The translations under genes were made by a program, and so were the position numbers. From the NCBI GenBank assembly GCA_022605405.1, contig JABYQQ010000013.1, forward strand, positions 1,240,001 through 1,304,000: a DNA stretch of 64,000 bases, written 5' to 3'. Below, piece after piece: positions 23,767 through 37,761 of this stretch. The notes beneath the pieces were generated by a model that worked only from the letters and a program-made list of their open reading frames with translations, was not told the DNA's origin and did not search any database. This DNA comes from Earliella scabrosa (Eukaryota > Basidiomycota > Agaricomycetes > Polyporales > Polyporaceae). How positions within the stretch are numbered: position 1 is the stretch's first letter; each line of letters begins with the position of its first letter.

Positions 23767-24744
23767 CTACTTCATGAACATCAGGTCGGAGCGCAAGACG
23801 TACTTGTTCCCCTTGAGAACGGGAGATCCCTCATGCAGTAGGCAGTCCTGGCCGTGGCTGGACCGGGCATCTTATTAGGTGAGGCCTTGATCAAGTACAG
23901 AGACTGACAGTTCTACCCACCGGTGCAATAGCGCTGTGCCACGAGTGAGCGGAGGCACGATGGACTCCCGAGGCTTACCGCGCTGATCTTTGTAGAAGAT
24001 TGTCTGCGCATTTCGGTGCCATGTTAAGATCACAAGCCGCGCTCGTGAATTGGGTAGTGGATAGCACACCTCTCCACCTTCCACCCCGTCCTGTGCCCCC
24101 GTCAAGTAGATGAGCAGCGTCCATTCCGACTTTGCCCCTGTCGCAGGGTCACGGACCGAGTCGTCGTAATGCGCGCCGAAGTACTGCCCCGCGGTGTACT
24201 TGTAGACGCGAATGTTCGAGTTGAGCGAGTGCGGTGCGCGAGCCGTTGCACCAGCAGGTCGCTTCGCCGAGACCGGGTAGGGGAATTCGGGCAGATGTGG
24301 GGCGAGCACCGTGAACAGCTTCTGTGCAAAGTCCACTGAGGGAATAGACATCCGGTCTGGGATGGCCCAGCAGCATGGGATGAGACTGCGGAGCATGCCA
24401 TGGACCTCAGTAAGCGCGGACGTACGGTTCACTCGCTCGGCCTCTCCCCTCTTCTTCGGCGGTGTGAGCTCGAGCGGAAGACTGTCGATAAACTTCACGT
24501 ATGTCTTGCATTCCTCGGGCGAGAAGAAGTCCTGAGTGCGAGTTCAGCCGGAGCTGCACGAGACCGTCGGAGGGCGCCACCGTAGAGCATAGAGGACACG
24601 GACATCGATGAGGAGAATTTGGTCCTCGAGCAGGACACGGCACTCTAGCTCCTCTTTGGGCGACACCTCCGGGAAAGAAACTTGCGGCGGGGGTTTTGGG
24701 GCAGGTGCAGCAGCAGCGGGTGATGCTCGAGTCTTCTTTGCCAT
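23767..24744 (-). CDS. 2-oxoglutarate/Fe(II) oxygenase, prolyl-4-hydroxylase type
   Basis: Oxygenase of the prolyl-4-hydroxylase fold. The start MAKKTRASPAAAAPAPKPPP is at 24744. The middle exon reads ECKTYVKFIDSLPLEL. The core has NIRVYKYTAGQYFGAHYDD, where His-x-Asp binds iron, then WTLLIYLTG and GGEVCYPL. The distal His and the 2-oxoglutarate-binding Lys lie in LLHRHGQDCLLHEG-SPVLKGNKYVLRSDLMF after splicing. A double-stranded beta-helix enzyme of about 290 residues results. No signal peptide is seen, so it is probably cytosolic or nuclear. The natural substrate cannot be told from sequence; related fungal proteins are annotated only as oxygenase-domain proteins. The stop is at 23767-23769. 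The gene converges on RRP3 with about 65 bp between. Confidence 0.85.
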
Positions 24745-24868
24745 GGGTGCAGCAATTCAACTTGCCATGATCATGCAGGAATACCTAAGGTGGCTAGTCC
24801 GAGGATAACGGAGCAATCTCGACAACCCACAAAACCTTTATTGGTGCATAACTTTAGAGATCGGTGAA

Positions 24869-24962
24869 GTCACTTTGCCGGAGTGGTTAACGGGATCGCC
24901 TGCTATTCATAGCTGCTAGCGGTTGGGCTTTGCCCGCGAGTGTTCGAATCGCTCAGGTGACG
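24869..24962 (+). tRNA. tRNA-Ser (anticodon GCU) with 12-nt intron
   Basis: Folds as a class II tRNA. The acceptor GTCACTT pairs with AGGTGAC; the D stem is CCG/CGG around GAGTGGTTAA; the anticodon stem ATCGC pairs with GCGGT; the long variable arm is GGGC-TTT-GCCC; the T stem GAGTG pairs with CGCTC around TTCGAAT; the discriminator is G. The anticodon GCT is at 24902-24904 and decodes AGC/AGU. A 12-nt intron TTCATAGCTGCT (24906-24917) sits at the canonical place one base 3' of the anticodon. A T5 Pol III terminator follows at 24964-24968. Confidence 0.93.
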
Positions 24963-25095
24963 CTTTTTGCCTCACTCATGGACGGGGACGTGTCAGTGTA
25001 TCTAGGATGTAACACAGCGGAGACAACTATACGATATGTACTCGTACATTATACAAACCAAGCAGCGAAGTAATATAGACTCTACCCTACATTCA

Positions 25096-27361
25096 TCATT
25101 CTGCCGGAGCCCACAACACGCATCTACCACTTGCATTCCCAGATGCAACACGTTCGACGATGCTGGGATGCGAACAAGTGACGGCTTGTACAGCAGTGAT
25201 CCTGACGGGCGGTCCGTAAGTATTGAACATCAACAGAGCAAGACTGCTACGCACTTGCTCTTATCGGCGAGCTTGACAATGTGGTCGCCCTGAGCAATGA
25301 TATCAGCATTGGATGCCTGGATCTGGACTCGTGTTACGTACCTTGCAGGAGAATACATCGAGAGAATGGTCCATGTTGCCAATCTATACGCATATCAGAA
25401 TGCAGGGAGGCAAAACATGAGCTGTGAGGATACGTACAGTGAAGTGAGGATAAACGTCGGGGTTCTGGGACCACTGAGCCCGTAGAATCGTGAGCCACTT
25501 GCCCTGTATACGGCAGTCAGTAGTAGGCCCTTCAATAATATGCAGGATACTGGGACGTACAGTTTGGCAGTTGTGCTTAATCTGACTGAAGGGTCGCGAG
25601 GTGGGGAATGGCGCGTCCTTATCAAACCACGAAGGCTGCATGTCCCACACTACATGTTGTACGATGAGATAGAGAACTTCCAACATTCACTGCGCACTCA
25701 CGTCGGATTGTGTCATCGTAGCTTGTGCTGACGATGGACCGCCCACGCGGGTCCCAGTAGGCAGCACTGACTGACTTGCCATGCGTCCACGACGCGCGCA
25801 CTGTGGATTGTCCACGCTTCGTAGCCACGAGTTTTTCGATCGCCTCACTATCCACCTCGGTTGGAAGTGTGATCACACTTGCGGGTTTGCCTTTGCGCTT
25901 GGAAGGCGACCGAGGTGAGGACGGTCCAGGCGAGCTCGGAGCCGAGCGCAGGGCCCGACCACTTAGGGTCTCGAGCATGCGGGTATCCCAAACTCTAAGC
26001 CATAGCTCAGATCCGGAATGCAGGAGAATCAGAGTTGAAGACGTACTTCAGTTCACGGCTGTTTGAAGCGGTAACGAGGAAGTATGGACGCGTAGGATTG
26101 ACGCTGACACTCCCAATCTTCGCCTCAGACAACGGGTAACGCTTCGCATGAGAGCGGTGCGCTCGTAGATCCATGTGGGTGACACCACCGTCTGCGTCTG
26201 AGATCCACATCTCATGACCATGTGGGGGAAGGTCGACTCCAGTGACCAAAACGTCGTCTGTTGCGAAGACCTCGGAGGCGATGCCGGAAGCCAACGAGAG
26301 TGACCTAATGGTACAGTCATAGGCAGAGGTGTATACCTGTGTGCGTCACATGAACATGCAAATGGAGCAGACCATCGAGAACGCAACATACACTGAAAGC
26401 ATCAATAGGGTCGAACTTGACGCAGGATATGGATGACTTGGAAGTCGCTGGCCAGTGCATCTGAAGACGGTAATACTTTCCCCCTTCTCTATCTTCCAAA
26501 GGCGTAGGATCGTCGTCCTCATCATCAGGAACATCCACAGGTGCTCGTGCGTCCCAGATGCCAAGTTGGCCATGCTTGTCTAAGCACCTCCATGTCAGTC
26601 TAGCTGTCATAGCGTGGAACGAGCAAGGAGCTAACCTCCGAAGAATATCAGGTCCTTCGTAGGCTCCGGGTGATATGCGGCGCTGTATATTCTGTCCTGG
26701 GTAACCTTTGCCCGGGAGACTATCTTTAGCTTGCCGAGTTTCACCTTGAGCTCCTTTACTTCCGCCTCTTCCTTCTTGTCGTCGTCGAAAACGTAGGCAT
26801 CATCTCCACTCGTCCCTCGGGGTCGAGGTGTCTTGAGAACCTCTAAGAAGGTAGCCCTGAGCTCGCTCAGCTCTTCGGGAGCAAGGTCGTCCGTGAGGGC
26901 AGGCAAGTCCAGGTCGTGGTGTCGTGGTCGCTTTGCTTCACGCTCACGTTCCGCTGCCTCCAGACGTTCATCCTCTTCCTTCCGCCGCCGCTCTTCTTCT
27001 TCGCGCTACGACGGATATGTTGACAACCCAAACTAGAATAGTGATTCACATACCTCGCGCTTCCTCTTCGCCGCGGGACTCTCGTTGGGATCAATGGGCG
27101 CTTTCCTCAATCTGGTAGACTGTCGGGTAGGCATAGCAGGTTCCCGAGCCTTCTTGACGCGTGGTTGGACAGGCTTCGCCGCGCTCTTGGTTTGCTTCGT
27201 AGACTTAATGGCCGAAGCCGCGTCCGCGAGCCCAAGTTTGGCCAAGATCTCGCGATTGCGAGCAATGGTGGCCTGGCGGTCCCGCTCACTGGTGGCATGC
27301 TCAGACCATCACGACCAGAGTCATACGGGCGACGTACTTACTAGTCTGATGTATCCGACAT
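25096..27361 (-). CDS. CMR1: CMR1/WDR76-like WD40 DNA damage-binding protein
   Basis: Nuclear WD40 protein of the CMR1 family, linked in yeast to DNA damage and replication stress. The start MSDTSDY at 27361 splices into ERDRQATIARNREILAKLGL, the usual N-terminus. A basic, disordered region (PTRQSTRLRKAPIDPNESPA, then KRPRHHDLDLPALTDDLAPE) comes before the propeller. Blades include RIYSAAYHPEPTKDLIFFGG, DKHGQLGIWDARAPV, ISCVKFDP, EMWISDADGGVTHMDLR, GSVSVNPTRPYFLVTASNSR, SVSAAYWDPRGRSIVSTSYD and TIR-VWDMQPSW. The C-terminus ITAVQAVTCSHPSIVERVAS-GNASGRCVLWAPAE is the family's signature end. The stop is at 25096-25098. Many short introns are present, and the full length of roughly 600 residues is normal. 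Confidence 0.9.
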
Positions 27362-27611
27362 ACCGCTCTATCTGCACTCTGTGGATAGAGAGTGTTAACG
27401 AACTGGAGGGAGAGAAGAGGGGTGAGGGAACAAGACAAGAGCTGAGTCCGACCGAACTCGCCGATCGGCACCGCGCGTAGCCACGGATGCGCGTCATGTC
27501 ACAGCATGTTACGTTTGGCGTGTGTCACCCATGCCCAGTCACGCCCCAGCGGTCGAAGGAACAAAGCTAGCCAATAATTTAGACCAGACCACTAGCACAA
27601 TGAAAGTATGT

Positions 27612-30600
27612 CTACACGTTGTTGTTCGTGCCCATGTTCACGAAGAACGTGCTCCGTCCACCCCGAGGCAAGACCAACACTTTCTCTGCTCCATGTACCT
27701 GATGCGTCTCGCACCCTGGCACAACGGTGGACCGCATCCTGTGCTGCTCTCCAGCGGCGATGGGCAGTGCGGTGACGCTGATCTTGGGCAGATCAAGTTC
27801 CCCGTGGTGAAGGGCAATGAGGGTAATTGGTGTACTGAATGTCTCGCCGTCCTAGGTACTGGTCAGTCAAGCTGGGGTGGGGTCTGAATTGCCAGGTGAC
27901 TGTACCTTCGCGACAAAGTCTCCCCTCTTGCGCCCACTCACAAGCCAGTCGTGAATGAGATCTTCGATGTCATAACGCATTACATAGCTCTCGACTCTCG
28001 TATCCTCAGGCGGCGCCCAATGGAACGACGTCTTGACGGTGAGCAATGCTGAGATCGGCTGGCCGGCGTACAGGGGTCGCGTGCGTTTCTCTGTTGTCTC
28101 TGCACCCGCACCTGCAGCGAATGGGCTCTCCAAGATTTGCAAGCGAGCAGCAGCAAGGATCTCGAATACTACTATGAGCCATCGCCATATACAGTGTGTC
28201 GCTTGGCACTTACATGCATTTGGGGGACATCGACAGGGATGACGATTTCTCTCCACTCGCCAAACGAAAGCGGTGACCGCTTCTTGTTGAGGATCTAGAT
28301 GGACAGTCAGCTCACCAAGCCAGACTAGATACTTGGTACCAACCTCAAGCACCCCCCGCAGCCCGTCACCCAAGTCGCCTTCATCAGGAGTGATCACAGG
28401 CACGAGCTCTCCGGTCACGCCATACAGCTGAACCCAAGACGCGTCTGCCTCGAGTGCATGTACTAGTTTGTCCACCATGTCTTGACGGAGAGGAACAAGG
28501 GCCTCCTTCTCGGACACAACTTCAGAGACCGCGAGCTCAATGAGCGACTCGACCTCTGGAAGATGTCATAAGCTGATGACCGCTGTATAAGCCGGACCTA
28601 TCTACCTTCTCGCAGCATCCGATACGATATTTGCAGCTTGAGTCCGTCCCGTGCTAAATGAGGCATCAGTCAACATGACTAGAAGAATATCATATAATGA
28701 GGATGCTCACATTGACCCTTGGCTGAGTCCATCTGGAACAGGAATCGTCCCGGTTGCGCAGGTGTGATAGTCTGTTCAAGTTCAGTACGTCACGTTTGCC
28801 ATCAACACAGCATAGACATCGGTCCACATACAACAACACTGGGCTTCGCAGCCATGCAACTCGTCACCTTGACACCATTGGCTTCCGCTTGTGACAGTAA
28901 TTGCGTAGAGCGCACGCGTACATGCTGATGCGACGTGGTCGACAGGGTGAACGCAGTGAACAGCCGGGTCCCGCGGAAGAAGTCCTCGACGTTGATCGCC
29001 ACAGGTAGCGACGTCGCGACTACCCGAGCGAGACGCAGGACCCGAGTGATCTCTGGCTCCGAGGTTGACACGTACTCCACGACAATGTTGACTTTCTGAA
29101 AGGATTCGGTCAGCATCTGACAGTCGCTTGTTGGGGTGCAGTGATGCTCACCATGTACTGATATGCAGACGCATCGGAGTGCGGCACTGCTGCAACAACT
29201 GTCTGCCCACGCTTGAGGTCCAGGAAGGTCACCGCCTCCTCATCGGCGCGAATATGTGGTGGATCTACTACGCGATTAGTATCCTGTCCTGTCATGCGAG
29301 GTCCCCATGTTACCATTGCCAGCGACCTCAGCCTCTGTATATGTGAACATGATCCCGGATGGCGCAGCGAGCTTGACAGAAGCAGTTGCGATATCGTTGC
29401 GCCCCGTGTAGAGCACGACCATGAGCTTCCGAGGCGACCCAAGCTCGACTGAACAACATAGCAGTGAGGTGAGTCAATAATCTAGTTCAATGGAATTCGT
29501 ACTGCGCGGGGGCTGTTTGAGTTTCACATCCACAGCCTTGAGGTCCTTCGGGATGCGAACAAGGGTTGGCATACTTCCGGCACGTATTTGCTTCGCAGTC
29601 TTGGAGTGCTTCCATTGGAAGAGCAGGCGCGACATGGTGATCTGTGTGCTGAATAGGCTGTATGTGCCCGGGGCGGAGGACTGTAGCAAGGATTCAGCAT
29701 GAACTGCGATTGTCCGCTATGTTGCAAGTTGCTCACAGGGCAGAAGAGCGTTAGCTCATTGCGTCCGGGTATGAGGGTAGTTCCCTTGCCCGTGAAGGAT
29801 ATCTTGGCGGTCTCGCGGCCGCTAAGCTGCACTTCCACTTCATCGACAGGGAGGTCCTGAGGGCCAGTTGAAGTATGTTACTCTGTTGCAGAGGCGGTGA
29901 ACGTACGCAAGGCAGTTTGTTCTTGATGACAACCTTCAGTAAGGAGCCATCTCTATCCTCAGCGAGCTTGGCGTCATGCTCTGCCAGCGTGAGGGAGAGA
30001 GCCGGATGATCTGGAAATGGTGTTTCTATCAACGGTAGTGTGATTCAGCCACTGCCCGACTCTTCTTCACTTCCTTGACCTACCGGAATCGAGCTCCTGC
30101 GTGGCAGCCCTCAACTCGGCTACCAGCCTCTGCACATACGCCGTACCGTCCTCCTCGCTCATCAGGAGCTGCCTGCCCATGTCCTCCACATACGCCCTGA
30201 GGAAATGCAGCAGCACGTGGATCCATTCCCGATCCCTCGGCTTCTCCGCGGCCTCGTGGATGGTCAGCGCGCGGTTCAGCATGAACGCTTCCAATGACGT
30301 CCATCCGTGCGGCGAGTAGTGCGCAGGGAGGGAGGTGTACGTCTGCAGCGCGTTGCCCATGCGGCCTCGGTGCCTGTAGGACGTGAACGAGAGCGCGGAG
30401 ATCAGCGTCATCGCGCGCGAATTAGGATGAATGAGCGCGATGCGAATGGTATGAGACGCACACGTCAAGCGCGGCCAGGGTGCCGTGCATCTTCAGCGCG
30501 AACTTGCGGCGGCCGGCGCTGGCGTAGAGCTCGATGGCACGGTTCGTCACGCTTACGTAGAGATCGTACAGCGTGTCCTGCTCGTCCAGGGACGATAAAA

Positions 30601-32179
30601 GCTCATGGCGCGTGATCGTCATCGAGCCACGTTTGTCTTTGGAGTCTTTGATCACAGAGCCAGACGGTGTTGAGGGAATGGCAAGGGAGAAAGGGGGCTT
30701 GTTCGGGAGAAAGCCTGTCGCTATCCCTAGGATATCCAGCTGCGATGGCATCAGTGTTATGGGAAGTCAGGGTTATCCCAGTCAAGGCATTCACCTGGTG
30801 GCGCGCGAGCTCCACAAGCTCGCCTTTGGCAGCGTTGAAGGAGGCGAGGGCTGGCTTTTCTAATTGCAGTGAGCGTGCCCACTCGTCAGCTTGGTCGACA
30901 ACACTGAGAGCGGACGAGTAGATCCAAGACTCGATGAAGAAGGGAGGCAATGTATTCTGAACGAGTTGAGCTCACGCATGACCACAACAGACAACTCAGT
31001 TGCTCACCTCCACTTCTCGCAAAGTCCGAGCGAATGTGCTAAGGAAAGAGGCAGCCTTCCGACAAAGCTCTTCCATGTCGCCGATCTTGCTCAGCAGTGC
31101 GCATTGCCTAGCCAGGAGATATACGCGGAAGTCAAAGACGGAGATAGTGTTGGCGAGGATAAGGTCGCGATATGGCTTCTTCGTGACGGACAACAGTGGC
31201 ACAGAGTCATCCGTAGGCATTGGCGTGATCAGCGTGCCAAACCAAGACATATTCTTCTCCCTCAAGACTTGCGAGAAAGTCGCCTCCAGCTCGTAGTACT
31301 GCTGAAGGGCATCCTCGTACAGGTTCATGCCCTCAAGAGAACTGGCAACGCTTTCCTGCACAGCGTGAGTTTCGACCTCGCCATCCTTGTAATTGCAGCG
31401 CGGAACGGACCTTCAAGATGAAGAACGTGCAAAAATTCCAACCAGGCATCTGCCGCTGACCTTCGGAGCGTTTGACCTCATCCTCCCGCTGGGTCAAAGA
31501 CGCATCGAATGCGGACAAGACACCCTCCTTGACCTTAGTGACGAGGTCCGCCCATACTGTCGGATTGTCCTTGTCCGCGCTCCACACAAGTTGCACGCAA
31601 CTAGAACCAATTTCAAGACACCTCTAACCTAGCATATAATGAGGTTACTAACCGGTCCTTCTTGTCTGTGTTGAAGTCCGCCTTCACCTTGTCCAGCACC
31701 GACGCCTTCATCTGGAACAGCCTGCCCTGGGTGATGTTCTGATCGGGACGAACGACGTGGACTATAAGCCATTCCTGATTCTTGCGCTGGCTGACGGACG
31801 CATGCCATTCCTTGACTTGCTTACGGGTGGTAGCCCGGTAGGCCTCGCTATCCTTGAAGCGGGCGTGAGGAATACAGGAAAAGGCGGATCACGCAATGGT
31901 ATTCACCTCGCAGATGAAGATGTACAGATGAAGCAAAGGTTTCTCTAGGACGCTCTGAGGGACCTGAGACGCAGTATGGTCCTCGCGCAATGTCTCGAGT
32001 GCGACTAACTTGATGTCGAGCTCTTGAATGGTGCGTAACGCATTGCGGGAGGTGGACTTCCAGTGCAAGTTTCGAAGGGGGAGCTGTGATTGCAGGGAAG
32101 TATAGATTTGGTTCCAATGGTCGGTAGAGAGGAAGAGAACAGGCCCCGAGTAGGTGATGGTAACTCGTTGTGCGGACAT
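27612..32179 (-). CDS. TRS130: TRS130/TRAPPC10-like TRAPPII subunit
   Basis: Large subunit of the TRAPPII tether and Rab GEF complex at the late Golgi. The start at 32179 gives MSAQRVTITYSGPVLFLSTD. It is followed by the conserved N-terminal block (LPLRNLHWKSTSRNALRTIQ; PLLHLYIFICE; ITQGRLFQMKASVLDKVKAD; GWNFCTFFILK), a helical middle (YEDALQQYYELEATFSQVLR) and beta-rich C-terminal regions. After the last intron the protein ends LPRGGRSTFFVNMGTNNNV, matching the family's terminal motif, with the stop at 27612-27614. About 18 short introns are distributed through the gene. Its expected partners are the core TRAPP subunits, none of which is in this window. The start lies about 500 bp from a divergent gene. 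Confidence 0.87.
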
Positions 32180-32686
32180 GGAGGGATTCAGTGTTCACCG
32201 ACACCACGGACGCACCCTCCGAGTCGCTCTGCAGGTTCGACTGTCCTGACTCTCTCCAGATCCTCCCGTGCCTTGGACAAAAATATGCTATCCTTCACTC
32301 GCTGCAGCACCGTCCTTTGAGAGACGGGTGGAAGCTTAGGCGGTGGTCCTCGGAGTCGGAGCGGGGAACTGACTTGGAGGGATGGATGCAAACAGAGAGA
32401 GGGTCGATCAATGAACGGGCGCTTCGCAGTTGTGTCTATGCGCCAGATGCGGCCCGGGGATGCGACGTCATCGCAAGGTCACGGAGGAAAGACAACCATC
32501 CGCAAGTCAGTTCTGCTTATGCACGAGCTACCTAGTGCCGCAGTCACCCCAGACGTCGTCCGCCGACCGTCAAACATGATTTGAACATGATCGTGCGTGC
32601 CCAGCCGGCTCCTGATGTGCCGGGCTATTAAAGACAAGGCAACGTCCGGTGCTGCCGGGTCAATCTCCACCTCTGCACCCACCACC

Positions 32687-33597
32687 ATGTCCCTCAAGCC
32701 TTTTCCGTTCCTATTGCACACGACCGCCGCGTCGGTCATGACATATGGCTATCTCCACCTCCCGGACATGGTTGCAAACATACCAATGGCCCAGATGCGG
32801 GGCGGACACTTCCAGTTCTTGACGATACAGGGGTACGCCCTCGTCTCATGACAGTGTGTGGCATGCGCACACGACTCACCATTGCTTCTTCTATGTTGCA
32901 GTCTCTGTGTTGCGTGGATCACCATGTTACTCAGCGTTGGATGTGACTTGATACCAGCCTCAAGTGAGTATCGATAGTATCCTCGTTGCCTCTGCATGTC
33001 TCACCAGGCTCAAACGTGCGCGTAGAGATCCTGAGGAATGCCAAACGTGCTTTTCTTATGAGTGCCCTTCCAGTACGTTGCGCTTCTTCCCAGCGTGTTG
33101 CATGCTGCTCACCAACATGCAGCTGGCTATCGTGATCTCGGTTATTTATTGGACCCTATTGCTGGCCTTCCCTCATCTGATCCTCCCTGAAGACCCCAAC
33201 GCAACCGAGCCCACTTCTTCCTCTGCTGTCCCGGAACCTCAGCGTCTGCCCCTCCACACGGACCTTGCGCTACATGCTGTTCCTGCGATTTCGCTGATCA
33301 TTGACTTCTACACCTTGGAACGCAAGTACTCGAAGAACGTTAGCCGCTATGGCTCTCTTCTACTCGCGGCCATAGTTGGCACCTGGTACGCGTGTTGGGT
33401 TGAGTATTGCGCAAGCTACAATGGGTTCTGTAAGTCATCTTACTCATGTAACCGACGCGTGGGGCTAAATGCGAAATGCAACAGTCCCGTATCCATTCTT
33501 GACTCACAGTCCATTCAATGTTCGCGTCGCGATCTATGCCGGAGCCAGTCTGTTTGCTGCACTGGCGTTCATGGGCCTTAATGCGTTGCACCCCTAG
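32687..33597 (+). CDS. AIG1/FAR-17a (ADTRP)-like membrane hydrolase
   Basis: Polytopic membrane protein of the FAR-17a/AIG1 family. Animal AIG1 and ADTRP are Thr/His hydrolases of fatty-acid esters of hydroxy fatty acids. The start MSLKPFPFLLHTTAASVMTY is at 32687. Exons join as FQFLTIQG, LCVAWITMLLSVGCDL, EILRNAKRAFLMSALP, LAIVISVIYWTLLLAFP, and FFPYPFLTHSPFNVRVAIYA. The Thr in FQFLTIQG and the His in LALHAVPAISLI stand where the catalytic Thr and His lie in the animal enzymes, so hydrolase activity is plausible; that mapping is from memory of the family. The HSPFNVR block is a typical C-terminal signature. The stop is at 33595-33597. Confidence 0.87.
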
Positions 33598-33890
33598 TCT
33601 ATCTGCTTCATTTACCGATTCTATATACTAGCAATTGTCTAGCCCTCCAGCCTAGTTCCCATAGTGCTACAACGCATGTAATGCCTAGAATGCCACGGTT
33701 CACAACAAGTACATACATGCCTCTAAAAGGAAGATTAAGCGCCGAGACGCGTCGCGCGCTGATGCGAGTCATGGAGATCGAGATCCAGACGCGATTTTGA
33801 CTCCTGCTAAGGTCGGACTAGTTGCGTCTCCCTTCTCCCCTCATCGTGCTCTCATTACAAACTATCGCGACAATAGAAACACATCCAACC

Positions 33891-35712
<1,822 letters not shown>

Positions 35713-36233
35713 ACGTGCGCAGGATGAGCCGCAGCCTGAAAAGTACCCGAGGCATCGGGTGCGCGATGTAGAATAGAAATGGCGAGGGCGGACGTCAATT
35801 CCCCTCGTAGCGGCGTAGCATGCTCTGTACTTTAGATAAACATGACAATCCCGGATACAGTTCGCGCAGTCAGTGCGCACTCGCAGCCCGCCGACGCCGG
35901 GGCGGTATCGTCTGAGTAGGGTTCGGGCGTTGGCGCCTATCACCAGACACAGATGGTGGAAAGGTCCCACACCGCCAACTCAACACTGCCTCCCTACCGC
36001 CGCCCTCACCGGCCCCCTCGACGAATCCCGCAGGCCCCGCCAGTCGTTACCTTCAATACCCCCTTCTTCGCCGAACTTGCTTCTCCTTCTCGACCCTCTG
36101 TCTTCCCCAGGCCCGCATCTCGTCGTCATTCCCCGTTGTCCGTCCTCGCAGCATTGAGTGCTGTCTCCTCTTCTTGTCGTTCCACACCTGCTACGCATAC
36201 TTTCGCTACCGTTAATACCCACACTACGCCAAC

Positions 36234-37761
36234 ATGAGCAGAGACAGACTTGCAGAACGCCGGGTGAGCACCTCCTCCCTTCCATTCCATACGGCCCCTT
36301 CGTGTCTTGTTGTCGGAACACGGCGACATGCGTCGGTGTTGGGGGAATGGGATGCTGATAGCCAGCGTGACAGGCCCAGCAAGGCGGCGGAGGCGGCGGA
36401 GGATACTACAACAACCAGTGCGTGCCACGACTGCGTCCTCCCCCATTCCGCGTGTGTACTGAACGCCGCTTGGCAGGGACTCGTACCCGATGCAGGAGAG
36501 AAATGACTACCGCTCGCGTGCACGCGTGAACAACCCGTACGCCCAGCAGGACGACGCCCCGACATACTCGGGCTCGTACAATGTCCCCAGCACGACGAAC
36601 CTGATCAGCACCGGCGGCGGCGGACGAGGTGATGACCTCTCTGCGCTCAACGAGGAGGTACGTCCCCTTCCCTTCCCTCACACCTCTGTACAGCACAAGA
36701 CCTAAGCGCGACCCTTTCTGTGCCCTGTGCAGATTCAATCCATCCAGGACCAGATCCAGCAGTACAACGAGAACGTGGGCCAGATCCAGAAGCTGCACGC
36801 ACGCCTGGTAGACACGACGGACGACGCGGCGGTCGAGCGCTACAACCAGCAGCTGCAGGACTACGTCGACAAAAACAGGTCGCTCAGCGAAAAGCTCCGG
36901 GGCAGGATCAAGGCCCTCCAGCGGCAGGGCGGGAAAGGCCAGATTGGCATGATCCGCAAGCAGCAGGTGTGTCTTAATACCGTCTTGTTGTTCTTTACCC
37001 TCTCGTCGCGTGGGGGAGGGCGAAAGGACGGGTGTACTGACTGCGGTTGCGCAGACGGAGCTGGTGAAGACCAAGTTCATGGATGCGATCCAGAACTACC
37101 AGAGGGTTGAGTCGGAGAGCCGGCAGAAGTACAAGAACCGGGTTGAGCGTCAGTACAGGATCGGTGAGTTGTCTTGTTCAGTGATCACAAGCATAGGAGC
37201 ATCCCTGTCTCACGCTCTGCCATCGCAGTGCGGCCGGATGCGACACCCGAGGAGGTGAAGGCTGTCGTGGACGACGACCAGGGCGGCCAGGTCTTCAGCC
37301 AGGCATTGATGAACTCGAATCGGTATGGAGATGCACGCTCGGCCTACCGCGATGTGCAAGAACGTCATCGGGATATCAAGAACATTGAAAAGACACTCAC
37401 GGAATTGGCTCAGCTGTTCAACGATGTGAGCCTTCTCTCGAGATATGCACCCATGCATGTGTCTGATGGACATCCACTAGATGAGTATCTTGGTAGAACA
37501 ACAGGACGAGCAGATCACGGCCATCAACGACACGATTAAGGAGGTCGAGAAGGATGTCGAGACTGGGTACGTGACTCCCCTGAACGGTCAAACCCCGATG
37601 TTGATCTTGTCGTCAGTCTCAACTACACGAACAAGGCCGTCGACTCGGCACGGGCAGCACGGAAGAAGCGTTGGATCTGCTTCGTTATTACCCTGATCCT
37701 TATCGTCGTCATTGCCATCGTTGTGGCGGTCGTCGTCTTGCAGAACCAGCCCAAGAACTAG
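36234..37761 (+). CDS. Sso1/Psy1-type plasma-membrane syntaxin (Qa-SNARE)
   Basis: t-SNARE for exocytic vesicle fusion at the plasma membrane. The start MSRDRLAERR at 36234 is followed by a Gly-rich, flexible N-terminus. The Habc helices start at IQSIQDQIQQYNENVGQIQK and continue through ELVKTKFMDAIQNYQRVESE and VERQYRI. The SNARE motif runs RHRDIKNIEKTLTELAQLFN, then MSILVEQQDEQITAINDTIK, with the central Gln layer residue in EQQDEQ. It ends in a C-terminal membrane anchor WICFVITLILIVVIAIVVAV and a short NQPKN tail. Eight or so short exons are joined in frame. The stop is at 37759-37761. The closest yeast counterparts are Sso1/Sso2; since paralogy cannot be resolved here I give no symbol. 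Confidence 0.93.

Noticed and set aside
36010..36230. C/T-rich open frames upstream of the syntaxin
   Set aside because: They fall in the likely promoter and 5' leader; composition alone explains them.
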